Assembly (NCBI GenBank): GCA_947458745.1 | Contig: CANGYQ010000009.1 | Location: 103,302-167,301, forward strand | Length of the DNA stretch: 64,000 nucleotides | Source of the DNA: Bryobacteraceae bacterium | Lineage (GTDB): Bacteria > Acidobacteriota > Terriglobia > Bryobacterales > Bryobacteraceae | Reading direction: 5' to 3' | Shown: positions 46,654-54,923 of the stretch, one piece after another | Layout: every line of letters begins with the position of its first letter | Numbering within the stretch: position 1 is the stretch's first letter | Notes under the pieces: generated by a model | What the model saw: only the letters and a program-made list of their open reading frames with translations | The model's database searches: none | What the model was told of the DNA's origin: nothing | Program-made: the position numbers and the translations under genes

Positions 46654-47376
46654 TCTGTGTCTCCGTCATCCATTCCTGATCAAGAACTCTCAGGGCATCC
46701 AACTGCTTCGCTGGTAGTGCACTGGTCGGCCCCAACCCCAACGTCTTCCACACCCCAAACTGTTCCAGATAAGTCCAGCTTTCGGCCGTAATCATCGACT
46801 TGGGGCAAACCTCCGTCGCCACCGGTCCGCGAGCCCAAACAACACGGCGCGGACCAACGCTTGAGGCCGGCAGAAACGCACATCTCCGGGTTACATCCAG
46901 GCCGCTTCTCCGGCATGAGTCGCACTTCCACGCGGCTGGATCCGAGAACTGGAAATGAAAGGCGACCGCTAATTTTTTCGTTCTTCCTCGCTCAAGCCGC
47001 ACTCGGCCTTGATGGCCTGGATCATTTCGCGGCAAAGTTCTTCCGGCCCCCGCTCGGCCAAGCTCTCTGGCGTCGCGGCCACGCCATCCAGATCAAGGCC
47101 GCTTACCGACTCAAGCCCCCACTCCAGATACAGGCGTTCCACCTCCAGCGCTAGCAAGGACGCTTCCACCTTGTCCGCAAAGCCCTCGCCCGCTTCGGCA
47201 AACTCCATCCGCTGAGCCAGTTCCCTTACCCGCCGCATCAGCTCCAAGCGCCGTCCAAATGACATACGCCGCACCCGGAACGCAACGCCCGGAAACTGCA
47301 CTGACGCTCGGTTCACGCCGCTCTCGTAGCTGGCGGCGGCCGAAGACTCATCCAAACGCAATGTAGATTTCGTCAT
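46640..47376 (-). CDS. Tail assembly chaperone, -1 frameshift form (GT-like)
   Basis: A -1 slip on A AAA AAT (46978-46972) joins the 135-residue chaperone to 110 further residues beginning LAVAFHFQFSDPAAWKCDSC, giving a 245-residue product. The extension contains a CxxC pair and another Cys (RRCAFL) that could form a small zinc-binding knuckle. It ends by overlapping the tape measure gene by 14 bp. This extension has no ATG of its own that would include the FHFQFSDPAAW part near its start, which favours frameshifting over separate initiation. Confidence 0.75.
46969..47376 (-). CDS. Tail assembly chaperone, unshifted form (G-like)
   Basis: The 135-residue helical protein between the tail tube and the tape measure genes. 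It starts MTKSTLRLDESSAAASYESG at ATG 47376, overlapping the tail tube gene by 29 bp, and ends GLSEEERKN at TAG 46969-46971. The position and the slippery heptamer before the stop identify it as the G part of a G/GT pair. The chaperone coats the tape measure while tail tube subunits assemble. Confidence 0.78.
   Translation of the reverse strand: MTKSTLRLDESSAAASYESGVNRASVQFPGVAFRVRRMSFGRRLELMRRVRELAQRMEFAEAGEGFADKVEASLLALEVERLYLEWGLESVSGLDLDGVAATPESLAERGPEELCREMIQAIKAECGLSEEERKN
46972..46978 (-). other. Programmed -1 frameshift site A AAA AAT
   Basis: The mRNA reads CGA AAA AAU UAG in the 0 frame, so the heptamer A_AAA_AAU fits X_XXY_YYZ and the stop codon follows directly. A Shine-Dalgarno-like GAGGA lies 6 nt upstream, a known stimulator of -1 slippage. 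The -1 frame stays open for 110 codons. Confidence 0.8.
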
Positions 47377-48520
47377 CCACCGTCCCCTGTGCCCGTGCGC
47401 CATCAAATCGCCAGATCACCCGCGTATCGCTGTCGTCAAAGTCAGGGATGTCCGGCACCATTCCCGTCACCCACACCCCAAACAACTGCCCCGCCTGCTG
47501 CCCCAACTGGAACATCACGCTCACCGGCGTCCGCTGCCGCGCCGCTTGATACAGCGCCTGGGTGGCAGCGTCGTCCTGCTCGAACAAACTGAACGTAAGC
47601 GAGACCAGCCGTTCACCGGGTACCGCGGCCAGCGCGCAGTCGCACCCGAACTCGGTGTCGCGAACCTCCACATTGTTCTGCACCGTCAGTTGCGCGTTCG
47701 TGATCGTGCAGAACTTTGACATCGCGTTGCCCAACCACGCCTGTCCCAGGTTTCCCGGCACCACGGCATAGTCAAAGTCGGCATGCGCGGGCTCTTCTGG
47801 AAAGTTGGTCAGCCCCGCGATCCCCGCCGAGAAGCTCGCGCTATCGACCAGGTCCTGCGCCACGCCCTCAAACTGAAATTCGTGGAAGTCACCATTAATC
47901 GTCACCGTCATCTGGTCCACCACGCCGCCGGAGACGAATCGCTTTAGCGCCGTCTCCGGACTGCGATACTCAAACACGTTCATGCTGGGCAACAAGTTCC
48001 CGGGCCGGTAGCTCGCCGTCGCCCCCACCGGTGAACCCGCCGCCGGTATCGTGCTGAAGCCCTGGTTCAGCACCACCGTCAAAGGATCAGCAAGCGCCGC
48101 CACAAACCGGATCTCGCCGCCAAACGTGATCGCCTGCCCCACACTCAGTCCGTGCGGCCCGGCAAACACAATGTTCTTGGCCGTCGATCCCAATCCCGTC
48201 ACGGCACCGGCATATAGCTGTGGAGCAGCACCCAAGGCTCCTTGAAACAGAGCCCCATAAGCCGGTGGCGCGGCCTGCGCACCCCACCCGGCCATGTAGG
48301 TCTTCAAACTGAAATTGGTCTTCTTGCGACCGCTGGCTGGCACCCCGCGGAACGTCCGGGTTCCGGTCTTGTCACGCCGGGCCAGAGCTTCGGAACGCTG
48401 CCGCGCTCCAAACTTCACTGCCGGTATCCGGTGCGCGCCCGTTAGCGCTGCCGTCTGCCCAAACTCGGGCTCCAGCGCCACATACAAGCGTTGGGAATTG
48501 GATGAGATATAACTTGGCAT
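47348..48520 (-). CDS. Phage tail tube protein
   Basis: A 390-residue beta-rich protein (ALEPEFGQTAALTGAHRIPA, RKKTNFSLKTYMAG, VTINGDFHEFQFEGVAQDL, NAQLTVQNNVEVRDTEFGCD). Length and motif order resemble the larger tail tube family with two tube-like domains. It is 14 bp downstream of the connector gene and overlaps the chaperone by 29 bp. No sheath gene is present, so a siphovirus-like tube is more likely than a contractile tail. Confidence 0.72.
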   Translation of the reverse strand: MPSYISSNSQRLYVALEPEFGQTAALTGAHRIPAVKFGARQRSEALARRDKTGTRTFRGVPASGRKKTNFSLKTYMAGWGAQAAPPAYGALFQGALGAAPQLYAGAVTGLGSTAKNIVFAGPHGLSVGQAITFGGEIRFVAALADPLTVVLNQGFSTIPAAGSPVGATASYRPGNLLPSMNVFEYRSPETALKRFVSGGVVDQMTVTINGDFHEFQFEGVAQDLVDSASFSAGIAGLTNFPEEPAHADFDYAVVPGNLGQAWLGNAMSKFCTITNAQLTVQNNVEVRDTEFGCDCALAAVPGERLVSLTFSLFEQDDAATQALYQAARQRTPVSVMFQLGQQAGQLFGVWVTGMVPDIPDFDDSDTRVIWRFDGARAQGTVDDEIYIAFG

Positions 48521-48534
48521 TCTATTTTGCGCCC

Positions 48535-49032
48535 CTAGTTCGCACTAACGTTCACGTTGAAAGTCACTTTGGCCGTCTGCAGGTAATTGCGCCCGCCAGA
48601 CCGGATCGGGGCAAACGTCACCGTGTAGCCGCCCGAGTAGAACATCCCATTGCCCCAGTCGCCGCGGTTCATGTCCAGCACTTGCGTCGCGGCGTCGACG
48701 TAGTGCCGGATCTGGCTCTCAATGGACTCCAGGTGATCCCCGGTCACCCGCACATCGATCGCCATCTTCGCCGTCCCGGAGAAGGTCCGGAACCGCTCCG
48801 TCAACTGGTTCTCCAATGCTTCGCAGTAGACATGCATGCTCGGGTACATGGCCCCCACCTGCTTCTCCAGGGTGTCGGAGGCGATGTAGCGCTCAACAAT
48901 GCGCGCCACCGGCAGACTCTCCGGCAGCAGCCGCTCCCGTGCCACCAGCAACCCCACCGCGAAGGGGATGCCCGTCTCCGCCTTCAGGATTCCTCCCACC
49001 GCTCGCGCCACCGTATTTGCCACCTGTGCCAT
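48535..49032 (-). CDS. Head-tail connector/tail terminator-like protein
   Basis: A 165-residue protein starting MAQVANTVARAVGGILKAET. It is an alpha/beta protein (IDVRVTGDHLESIESQIRHY, TFAPIRSGGRNYLQTAKVTF) of the size and position of a tail terminator or completion protein in the minor capsid group. Assignment is positional: it lies between the adaptor-like and tail tube genes. The ATG at 49032 is chosen to avoid a 115-bp overlap with the previous gene. Confidence 0.55.
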   Translation of the reverse strand: MAQVANTVARAVGGILKAETGIPFAVGLLVARERLLPESLPVARIVERYIASDTLEKQVGAMYPSMHVYCEALENQLTERFRTFSGTAKMAIDVRVTGDHLESIESQIRHYVDAATQVLDMNRGDWGNGMFYSGGYTVTFAPIRSGGRNYLQTAKVTFNVNVSAN

Positions 49033-49043
49033 GGTTTCCTTCC

Positions 49044-49802
49044 TTAGCCCCGCCGGAATGCCCGGTTTTGCCGCAAGTACAAGTCCGGCCGCTGGCTCTC
49101 CACCAATGGCGTCCCCACCACCAGACCAGCCGCCGGCATCGTCCACTTCTCACCTGCCGTCAGCGGTAGCTCGTTCTGACGGGTCAGCACTCCATCAAGC
49201 GGACCGGCATACACGTTCCACGCGGTAGCGTTCGGCACCACCGGCGGCGGCGTCACCACGGGCACAGACCCGTCCGTGGTTCCAAACGGCACGGCCTCGC
49301 TCGGCTTCCCCTGTTGACCGGCAGTGTTCTGCCACGCCACCCGGATCGCATAAATGCCGGTGGCCAGCGCTCCCGGCGCTGACTCCACCAGCGGCATATC
49401 CGCCCCGGCCAATGGGTTGTTCAGAATGCCCAAGCCCAACGCGAACAGCTGTGTCGATTTCAAGCCGGCCTGGCGCTGGTACTCTTTCCACTTACTTTCA
49501 TACCGGTCGTTCAACTGGTTGTGGAACGCATCCCGGTAGCTCAGCATCAAGGTCAGCAACGTGTGCCACTGCCGCAGCGCCTCGCTCACCACCACCTGAT
49601 CCAAGGTCACCGACGGCGGCTGATTGTCAATCGCAGACTGCTCCACCAGGAAGCGTTCGATCTCTACCGCCATTTCCCGCTGCGCCACCGACAGCTTCAC
49701 CGTCAGGTCTACACCCTCTGAACTCGCCATCTCCAGCACTGAGCTTTCATACGCGCGGAGATCCTCCATCGTGGAGATCACTTGATCGTTAAACAGAGCC
49801 AT
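49044..49802 (-). CDS. Phage head-tail adaptor-like protein of unknown family
   Basis: A 252-residue protein. Its first 120 residues are helical (STMEDLRAYESSVLEMASSE, WHTLLTLMLSYRDAFHNQL). Residues about 140-225 look like a fibronectin-type fold (GIYAIRVAWQNTAGQQGKP, ATAWNVYAGPLDG). Its place between the coat protein and tail genes suggests a neck or adaptor role. I do not recognise the family with confidence. Confidence 0.5.
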   Translation of the reverse strand: MALFNDQVISTMEDLRAYESSVLEMASSEGVDLTVKLSVAQREMAVEIERFLVEQSAIDNQPPSVTLDQVVVSEALRQWHTLLTLMLSYRDAFHNQLNDRYESKWKEYQRQAGLKSTQLFALGLGILNNPLAGADMPLVESAPGALATGIYAIRVAWQNTAGQQGKPSEAVPFGTTDGSVPVVTPPPVVPNATAWNVYAGPLDGVLTRQNELPLTAGEKWTMPAAGLVVGTPLVESQRPDLYLRQNRAFRRG

Positions 49803-49809
49803 AGGTCAC

Positions 49810-50115
49810 CTACCGGCGTCCCTTCTTGCGGGCATCAGCGATCTCGGCCAGAAAATGGTCCTGCGGCTCAATCTGCCGCGCTTCGCGTTGCATCCGCTCC
49901 AATGCCGCCTGCTCCCGGTGCCGCTCGGCCTCCCCGGCTTCGGCCAACCGCGCCCGGCGGTCCACCATCATTCGCGCCGCTAGTTCCACCGGCAACTCCA
50001 TCACTCGGCCGGCACGCCCCCCATCCGGCGTTTCGAGGCTCACCACCACCGCGGTGCCCGCGCCGAGACTCTTCTCCACTCCCCGAACCTTCTGGAAATA
50101 TGCCTTGACGTCCAT
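49810..50115 (-). CDS. Small phage protein
   Basis: A 101-residue protein starting MDVKAYFQKVRGVEKSLGAG at ATG 50115, with a short beta part (TAVVVSLETPDGGRAGRVME) and a long charged helix (RRARLAEAGEAERHREQAAL). It follows the coat gene after a 294-bp spacer and precedes the adaptor gene by 7 bp. Function is unknown. Confidence 0.55.
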   Translation of the reverse strand: MDVKAYFQKVRGVEKSLGAGTAVVVSLETPDGGRAGRVMELPVELAARMMVDRRARLAEAGEAERHREQAALERMQREARQIEPQDHFLAEIADARKKGRR

Positions 50116-50320
50116 GCCATTCCTTTCCCGGCCTTCGCCCCGCTTGCCCCCAACACCCGCACGACTCAAAAGAAAAGGCGGCCAGTGCCCCGCCCCCGGT
50201 AGCACTCGCCGCCTCTCCTCACGATCCGCCTCTCAGCGGATCCGCCCGGGCCGGATGCCCGGCCCACGCTAAGTTGACCCAGTAGGTTGACCGCCTGATT
50301 CGTCTGCTAGGTGCACGCCC

Positions 50321-50344
50321 AGCCCCATGCGTCAGCTTGGGGCT
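50321..50344. repeat. Palindromic hairpin repeat, copy 2 (GUCA loop)
   Basis: Same inverted repeat as at 2803-2826, AGCCCCA / TGGGGCT around TGCGTCAGCT. It forms a tandem pair with the next copy (36-bp period) downstream of the coat protein gene. Confidence 0.8.
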
Positions 50345-50356
50345 ATTGCAGAACCC

Positions 50357-50380
50357 AGCCCCATGCGTCAGCTTGGGGCT
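50357..50380. repeat. Palindromic hairpin repeat, copy 3
   Basis: Identical to the 50321-50344 copy including the flanking CCC before it and A after it. It lies 30 bp after the coat protein stop on the minus strand and could set a 3' end that favours coat expression. Confidence 0.8.
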
Positions 50381-50409
50381 AAAGCCAACAAATCATCCGG
50401 TCAAATGAA

Positions 50410-51321
50410 CTAGCTCCGCACGACGATGCCGTGGTTGTTCCGCAGCACTCCCGTGCCGTACAGAATGTCCACGGTGAACTGCTGAGCCAGCGTGTTCGGC
50501 TGATAGCTCATCACCACGCGCATGCCAAAGTTGCCCAACTCGGCATACTCAGCCACCGCGCCCGTGCCCGGCAGGGGCTGAGGCAACCGGCGGATCACCA
50601 GACCCAGCGCATTCTTCGCGAAGCCCAGGTTCCACGTCGTCACCGGCGCCGAACCCGTCTTGTTGACGAACTGCGAACGGAAGACGTAGAAATTCTTCAG
50701 CTTGCCCACTTCGCCATCGATCAGCGTCTTCAACCCGGCCTCACCGGCCGTCTGAAACTCGCTGAACCGCGAAATCTGCCGCAGGTTGGAGTAAGCGCTG
50801 CCATCCACCACCAGATAGCGCGGCTGGCTCAACGGAACCTTCGCATTGAACAGCGCCGTTTCGGCCGCTTCAATCGAAGCTTCCGTCAGCGCCGACCCCG
50901 CCGTACCCACCGGGCTATTAGCCGTAAAACTCGCCGCCAAGCCCAACAGGTCCGTCTCCACCTTCTCGGCCAGCGCAATCACGGCCGGCTGCAGGTAAGT
51001 CCGCAGCAGGTCAGGATAGGCCAGCACCTTGGTTACATCCGGCACCTGGAACGATGCTTCCAGGTGCGTATTCAGCACAATCTGAGCATTGGTCAGGTTC
51101 GGATTCTGGGTCGAAACGGTACCCGTCTCGCCGATGTTGTTGGCCGTCAGCGACGGCACCACCGGAACATTGATCGTGTCACCCGCATTCGCCATGCGCG
51201 GCTCGAAATCACGGTTCACCAGGTTCCCCATCACCAGGTTCCCCATCAAAGCCGGCAGCGCCTCGGCCGCCACCAGCTTCACAATCGCCTGAGCGACGTT
51301 GGCTGAAGTAATGTTTGGCAT
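50410..51321 (-). CDS. Major capsid protein (P22 coat-like)
   Basis: The 303-residue coat protein begins MPNITSANVAQAIVKLVAAE and contains GDTINVPVVPS, LEASFQVPDVTKVLAYPDLL and YQPNTLAQQFTVDILYGTG, which match the P22 gp5-type HK97-fold coat proteins of many soil phages. A five-residue direct duplication (MGNLVMGNLV) occurs near residue 27, encoded by a 15-bp tandem repeat around 51225-51255. The gene is flanked by non-coding spacers on both sides (294 and 209 bp), unlike the tightly packed rest of the module. Confidence 0.85.
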   Translation of the reverse strand: MPNITSANVAQAIVKLVAAEALPALMGNLVMGNLVNRDFEPRMANAGDTINVPVVPSLTANNIGETGTVSTQNPNLTNAQIVLNTHLEASFQVPDVTKVLAYPDLLRTYLQPAVIALAEKVETDLLGLAASFTANSPVGTAGSALTEASIEAAETALFNAKVPLSQPRYLVVDGSAYSNLRQISRFSEFQTAGEAGLKTLIDGEVGKLKNFYVFRSQFVNKTGSAPVTTWNLGFAKNALGLVIRRLPQPLPGTGAVAEYAELGNFGMRVVMSYQPNTLAQQFTVDILYGTGVLRNNHGIVVRS

Positions 51322-51477
51322 CTACTCTTGTTCTCCTTAGTTAACTCTCTGCCTTCACCGATAAGACCAGCCCGGGCGGCTTACTCCGCCCTTCCCACTA
51401 CCGGCCCCCCAGAAGCCCTAACAGCCCACGACAAAACCCACCGGCTGGCCACGATCGGCTCCGTAACGCACTTCCGC

Positions 51478-51505
51478 TACCGAGCCGCGCGCGCAAGCAA
51501 GCGGC
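51478..51505. repeat. Dispersed GAGCCGCG repeat, copy in phage spacer
   Basis: TACCGAGCCGCGC followed by GCAAGCAAGCGG. Related copies occur at 53594-53621, 59110-59137 and 63189-63217. Similarity to the 59110 copy continues for about 30 nt (CTTCC-CAG-CT). Such elements lie between genes and are common in Solibacter-like genomes. Confidence 0.55.
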
Positions 51506-51530
51506 TTCTTGAGACTTCTTCCACAGGCTG

Positions 51531-52130
51531 CTACAGGCCCCTTAAAGACTGAGCCGCAACGCGTGCTATCTCTTGCCGCACTCGCTCCAACTCCTCCGCA
51601 CTCATCCCTGGTTTGATCCGGTCCAGATCCACGCGCGAACTTCCCGCCACGGTTCGTCCCGCCGGGCTCGCGCCAGACCCGCCAGTCATCCGCGCTGGCA
51701 GCAGCTCGGGGTTCTCTTCCACAAATCGCTTCAGATAATCCCCCAGCGCCATCTCCCCTGAGACGGTACGGGCAACCAACCGCCCGTCCTCACCGCGCGT
51801 AATGTCGTCTTTGATGGCCCGGAATGCAAGGTCCACTTTGGCCACCCCGCACCGCTGAATCTCGGTCCGCAGTGCTGCATGCCGCTCCGCCACTTCAGCG
51901 CGAGCTTGAGCCTGGCGGGTTTCTTCCACCAGCCCATTCAGCCGCGCCTCCAACTCCTCGCGCCGACGACGCTCCTCTGCCAGTTCTGCCCGAATGGTCT
52001 CCCGGGCATCGAGCTCCGCATCCTCCGGTCCACCAGGGGTGGCCGGCGTTGGCATCCGGTCAAGCTCCACCGCCTCCCCCTCACGCTCCCCGCCCGTGAA
52101 CTCCTCCGCCGCCGTCTCGTCGTTCATCAT
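51531..52130 (-). CDS. Scaffold-like phage protein
   Basis: A 199-residue, very acidic, helical protein with a central coiled coil (RAELAEERRRREELEARLNG, ETRQAQARAEVAERHAALR) and a low-complexity N-terminus. It sits between portal and coat, where scaffolding proteins are encoded, and its ATG overlaps the portal stop (ATGA). The last part (GMSAEELERVRQEIARVAAQ) is a second helix. Confidence 0.7.
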   Translation of the reverse strand: MMNDETAAEEFTGGEREGEAVELDRMPTPATPGGPEDAELDARETIRAELAEERRRREELEARLNGLVEETRQAQARAEVAERHAALRTEIQRCGVAKVDLAFRAIKDDITRGEDGRLVARTVSGEMALGDYLKRFVEENPELLPARMTGGSGASPAGRTVAGSSRVDLDRIKPGMSAEELERVRQEIARVAAQSLRGL

Positions 52131-53530
52131 TCGTTCCCCACCACGGAAGCATCGATCTCACGGGAGATCCTGTCTTTCAGGTCAGACCGGATATCGGACA
52201 GGAACTTAAACGCCAGCCGCTTCTGTACCTGCTCCCGCAGCGTCGGCGAATCGATTCCGATCTTCAGCAGCCGCTCCGCGTCGTCCAGCATCGATCCAAA
52301 CTCACCAATGTCAAACTCATCCAGGCCCGCGACATCAATCACGAGCCCGTCCTCCCGCACCGCTTCAATCGACCGCAGAATCGACTTCGCCACGTCCTTC
52401 ACTCGATCGCCCAGCGCCCGCAGCACCTCCTGCGTGATCGCATAGTCCCGCTGCTTGCTCAGCCCCGACTGGCTCTGGCCATTCGCGAACGCGCCGCCCG
52501 CCTGGCTCAGCAAGTAGCAGATCCGGTAGATCTCACGCTGCAGTCTCGACAGGTTGTCGGCCGCCAGTTGGAACACCGTCCCCTGCGGCTCGGTCCACCC
52601 AAACTTGTCCTCCGGTCCCAGTTGGATGTAGTAGCTCTCGCCGATCATTTGTTTGAACTCGCGGTCGCTATAGACCACCGGCATCGCAAACAGCCCCATC
52701 GTCAACGCCCAACCCAAGGCATTGGACTTATTGAAGTGCTCCACCTGCACCAGCGCCGCCTTGCGCATCATCCACAGGCCTTCACTCAGTCGCAGCTCGA
52801 ACAGCGGGACCCGGTTCAGCTTGGCCAACCCATGCAGTCCCTCGTCCACCAGCTCCGGGTCACCTTGTCCATCACCCCGCAAGCAGTAGGTCTTGAACCG
52901 GGTCCGGTCGTAGTACGTCCAAGTCTGCTCCCGCACCCACTCCTCTTGCTCCGGATGCTCCTGACACAGCCGTTCCGTGCGCAGCACCGCCCACTCCAAG
53001 TGACCTTTGGAGTCGTAGCTCCAATTGACCAGATCAAGCGGTGAGTAACTCTTCAAGTACGCCCTCGACGCGCCCAAAGCATCCTCTTCCGCCCGGTTCC
53101 GAGCCGGCTCATTCTGCTTCGGAAAGTCCACCAGCGTGTAAGCCGCGCCGAACACCAGCGCATGCGTGATCTGCTCACGCAGGTAGTCCGTCAGGTTTGT
53201 CCCCCGCAGGTCGCAGTCATCCTGCAGTTCGTTGAAGAAGTCGCGGCCCGCGCCGCTGCCGCCTTCCAAGCCCACCTGAGGTTCCCGCCGGAACAGAGTC
53301 GCCGCATACCAGTCGATGATCGACCCGATGTAGTTCTCATAGAACACGCGCTCCAGCCGCTCGCCATAAACCTCAGTCGGCTCCTTCTGACGGCGCAGCA
53401 AATAGTGAGACGCGTTCTGCTTCATCTGCTCGCCGCCCGTATAGAGGTCGCGGTACTTCTCCCATACCGGCCTTTGCTCGATGTACTCCGGATGTTCTGC
53501 GAACATTCGTCTCTCCTCTGTTTCCGTCAA
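52127..53530 (-). CDS. Phage portal protein
   Basis: The 467-residue protein begins MTETEERRMFAEHPEYIEQRP. It shows the phage_portal-like segments RVFYENYIGSIIDWYAATLF, AHALVFGAAYTLVDFP-like ITHALVFGAAYTLVDFP, NKSNALGWALTMGLF and YYIQLGPEDKFGWTEPQGTV. A dodecameric ring through which DNA enters the head is the expected product. Gene order (TerL, portal, scaffold, coat) supports the call. Confidence 0.8.
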   Translation of the reverse strand: MTETEERRMFAEHPEYIEQRPVWEKYRDLYTGGEQMKQNASHYLLRRQKEPTEVYGERLERVFYENYIGSIIDWYAATLFRREPQVGLEGGSGAGRDFFNELQDDCDLRGTNLTDYLREQITHALVFGAAYTLVDFPKQNEPARNRAEEDALGASRAYLKSYSPLDLVNWSYDSKGHLEWAVLRTERLCQEHPEQEEWVREQTWTYYDRTRFKTYCLRGDGQGDPELVDEGLHGLAKLNRVPLFELRLSEGLWMMRKAALVQVEHFNKSNALGWALTMGLFAMPVVYSDREFKQMIGESYYIQLGPEDKFGWTEPQGTVFQLAADNLSRLQREIYRICYLLSQAGGAFANGQSQSGLSKQRDYAITQEVLRALGDRVKDVAKSILRSIEAVREDGLVIDVAGLDEFDIGEFGSMLDDAERLLKIGIDSPTLREQVQKRLAFKFLSDIRSDLKDRISREIDASVVGNE

Positions 53531-53593
53531 ACCCCAACTGCCTCGCCCAACTGAATACGCTCTTACGTCAGCGGACTTCGCCTGAACGCCCGC

Positions 53594-53621
53594 ACTGAGC
53601 CGCGCGCCTCGGCAAGCGGTC
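53594..53621. repeat. Dispersed GAGCCGCG repeat, second copy in phage spacer
   Basis: ACTGAGCCGCGCGCCTCGGC followed by AAGCGGTC, in the 115-bp spacer between the terminase and portal genes. It shares the ACYGAGCCGCG...AAGCGG core with the copy at 51478-51505. Confidence 0.5.
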
Positions 53622-53645
53622 TAGATCAACCGTTGCCAAGCCCCG

Positions 53646-54923
53646 CTAAACCAGGCGCCCCGGCCGCTCTCCCGCACCTTCGCGTCCATGGAACTCCTGC
53701 CAAACCAGGTAGCCCAGCGCATCAGACATGTGCGTCCGCTTCGGATCTCGCTCCTTGTCCATCACCGTGCTGTCCGCCTTGTACTCCACTTCCTCGAAGT
53801 CCAACAGCAGTTCCTTCGCGCGGGCGCTGATCTCTAGGGCCCCATCCCGCAACATCACGTTCATCAGACTCGTCCGCTCCCGCACCGCTGGATTCGCCTT
53901 CGGAACCCGGTACGTAAAGGAAACACCGGACCGCGCAAACGTCTCGCGGACCATCTGGTAGTCGCTCGATCCCGTCGTCTGCATCCGGTTCCCCGACGCA
54001 TCGCCATAGATCACCACCCCGCCGTGATGATCGCCGTAGCGGTTCAGAAACTCCTCGCAGGCCTCCACCGTCGTGGCGCGGCGCAGCACAATCTCATCGA
54101 TCACCCGCACCCGATCCCCAATCCTCTGCGCCACCACACTCGACATCGGCGTGACGTTGAAGTCGAGCGCCCACAGCAGTGGACGCCCGGCCTCCACCTC
54201 AACGTCTCTTACGTGCGCCACCCGGTCAAAGGCGTGGTAAACCAAGCCCTCCGTCTGATGCACATACTCACCCAGCACCTCTTGGGCAAAAAACTTCTCG
54301 TCGTAACTCGACTTCAGCCTTTCGTAGAAGTCCGGGATGCGATCCAGGACAAAGCGATTCTCAAAAGCTCGCGCCAAGATAACTTCATATCCATCCACCT
54401 TTCTTTCAATCCAACGCCGCCAAACCCAATCCCGGCCCTTCGGAGTCCACACCGCAAAGCCACACAACCGGCCTGCCAGCGGATCCCGTAGCCGCGCCTC
54501 CAGCTGCAACCACGCACCCTCCGGGCAGTAAGTCAGCTCATCAATCCCAAACCAGGCCAGGTTAGTCCCGCGCAGCCGGTCAAACTCCTCCACTGCGCGG
54601 AACAGAACTCTGGAACCGGTGTCCGTAAACGTCAGTACTTGCTCAGCCTTATTCAGCTCAAACGGAATCCCGTTCTCGCCCAAAGCCTGCAACAACGACG
54701 CCTGCGTCGCGTCGCGCAACATCGGATAAGTCGGAGCGCCGATCAGCCCGGAACGGCCCGCATTCAGATACGCCAGACGGATCGTTTCCTGACACAGCGC
54801 CTGGCTTTTCCCGCTCCCGATCGGACCGGAAAAGCCCTTAAACCGCGCCTCCGAATCGTGGAACCGCCGCTGGCTCGGCAAAGGCGAGTAGCCTATCTCC
54901 CGGGAGATTCTTTGTCGATCCAT
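53646..54923 (-). CDS. Terminase large subunit
   Basis: The 425-residue packaging motor has Walker A GPIGSGKSQALCQE, Walker B LAWFGIDELTYCPEG, and a C-terminal RNase H-like nuclease with WALDFNVTPMSSVV, VVIYGDASGNRMQ and THMSDALGYLVW carrying the acidic residues. It belongs to the Terminase_6/P22-like group by look. Start MDRQRISREIGYSPLPSQRR overlaps the TerS-like gene by 31 bp. Confidence 0.92.
   Translation of the reverse strand: MDRQRISREIGYSPLPSQRRFHDSEARFKGFSGPIGSGKSQALCQETIRLAYLNAGRSGLIGAPTYPMLRDATQASLLQALGENGIPFELNKAEQVLTFTDTGSRVLFRAVEEFDRLRGTNLAWFGIDELTYCPEGAWLQLEARLRDPLAGRLCGFAVWTPKGRDWVWRRWIERKVDGYEVILARAFENRFVLDRIPDFYERLKSSYDEKFFAQEVLGEYVHQTEGLVYHAFDRVAHVRDVEVEAGRPLLWALDFNVTPMSSVVAQRIGDRVRVIDEIVLRRATTVEACEEFLNRYGDHHGGVVIYGDASGNRMQTTGSSDYQMVRETFARSGVSFTYRVPKANPAVRERTSLMNVMLRDGALEISARAKELLLDFEEVEYKADSTVMDKERDPKRTHMSDALGYLVWQEFHGREGAGERPGRLV

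Noticed and set aside
50321..50380. CRISPR array
   Set aside because: Only two copies of a palindrome with a 12-bp spacer; a third copy lies 47 kb away and no cas gene is present.
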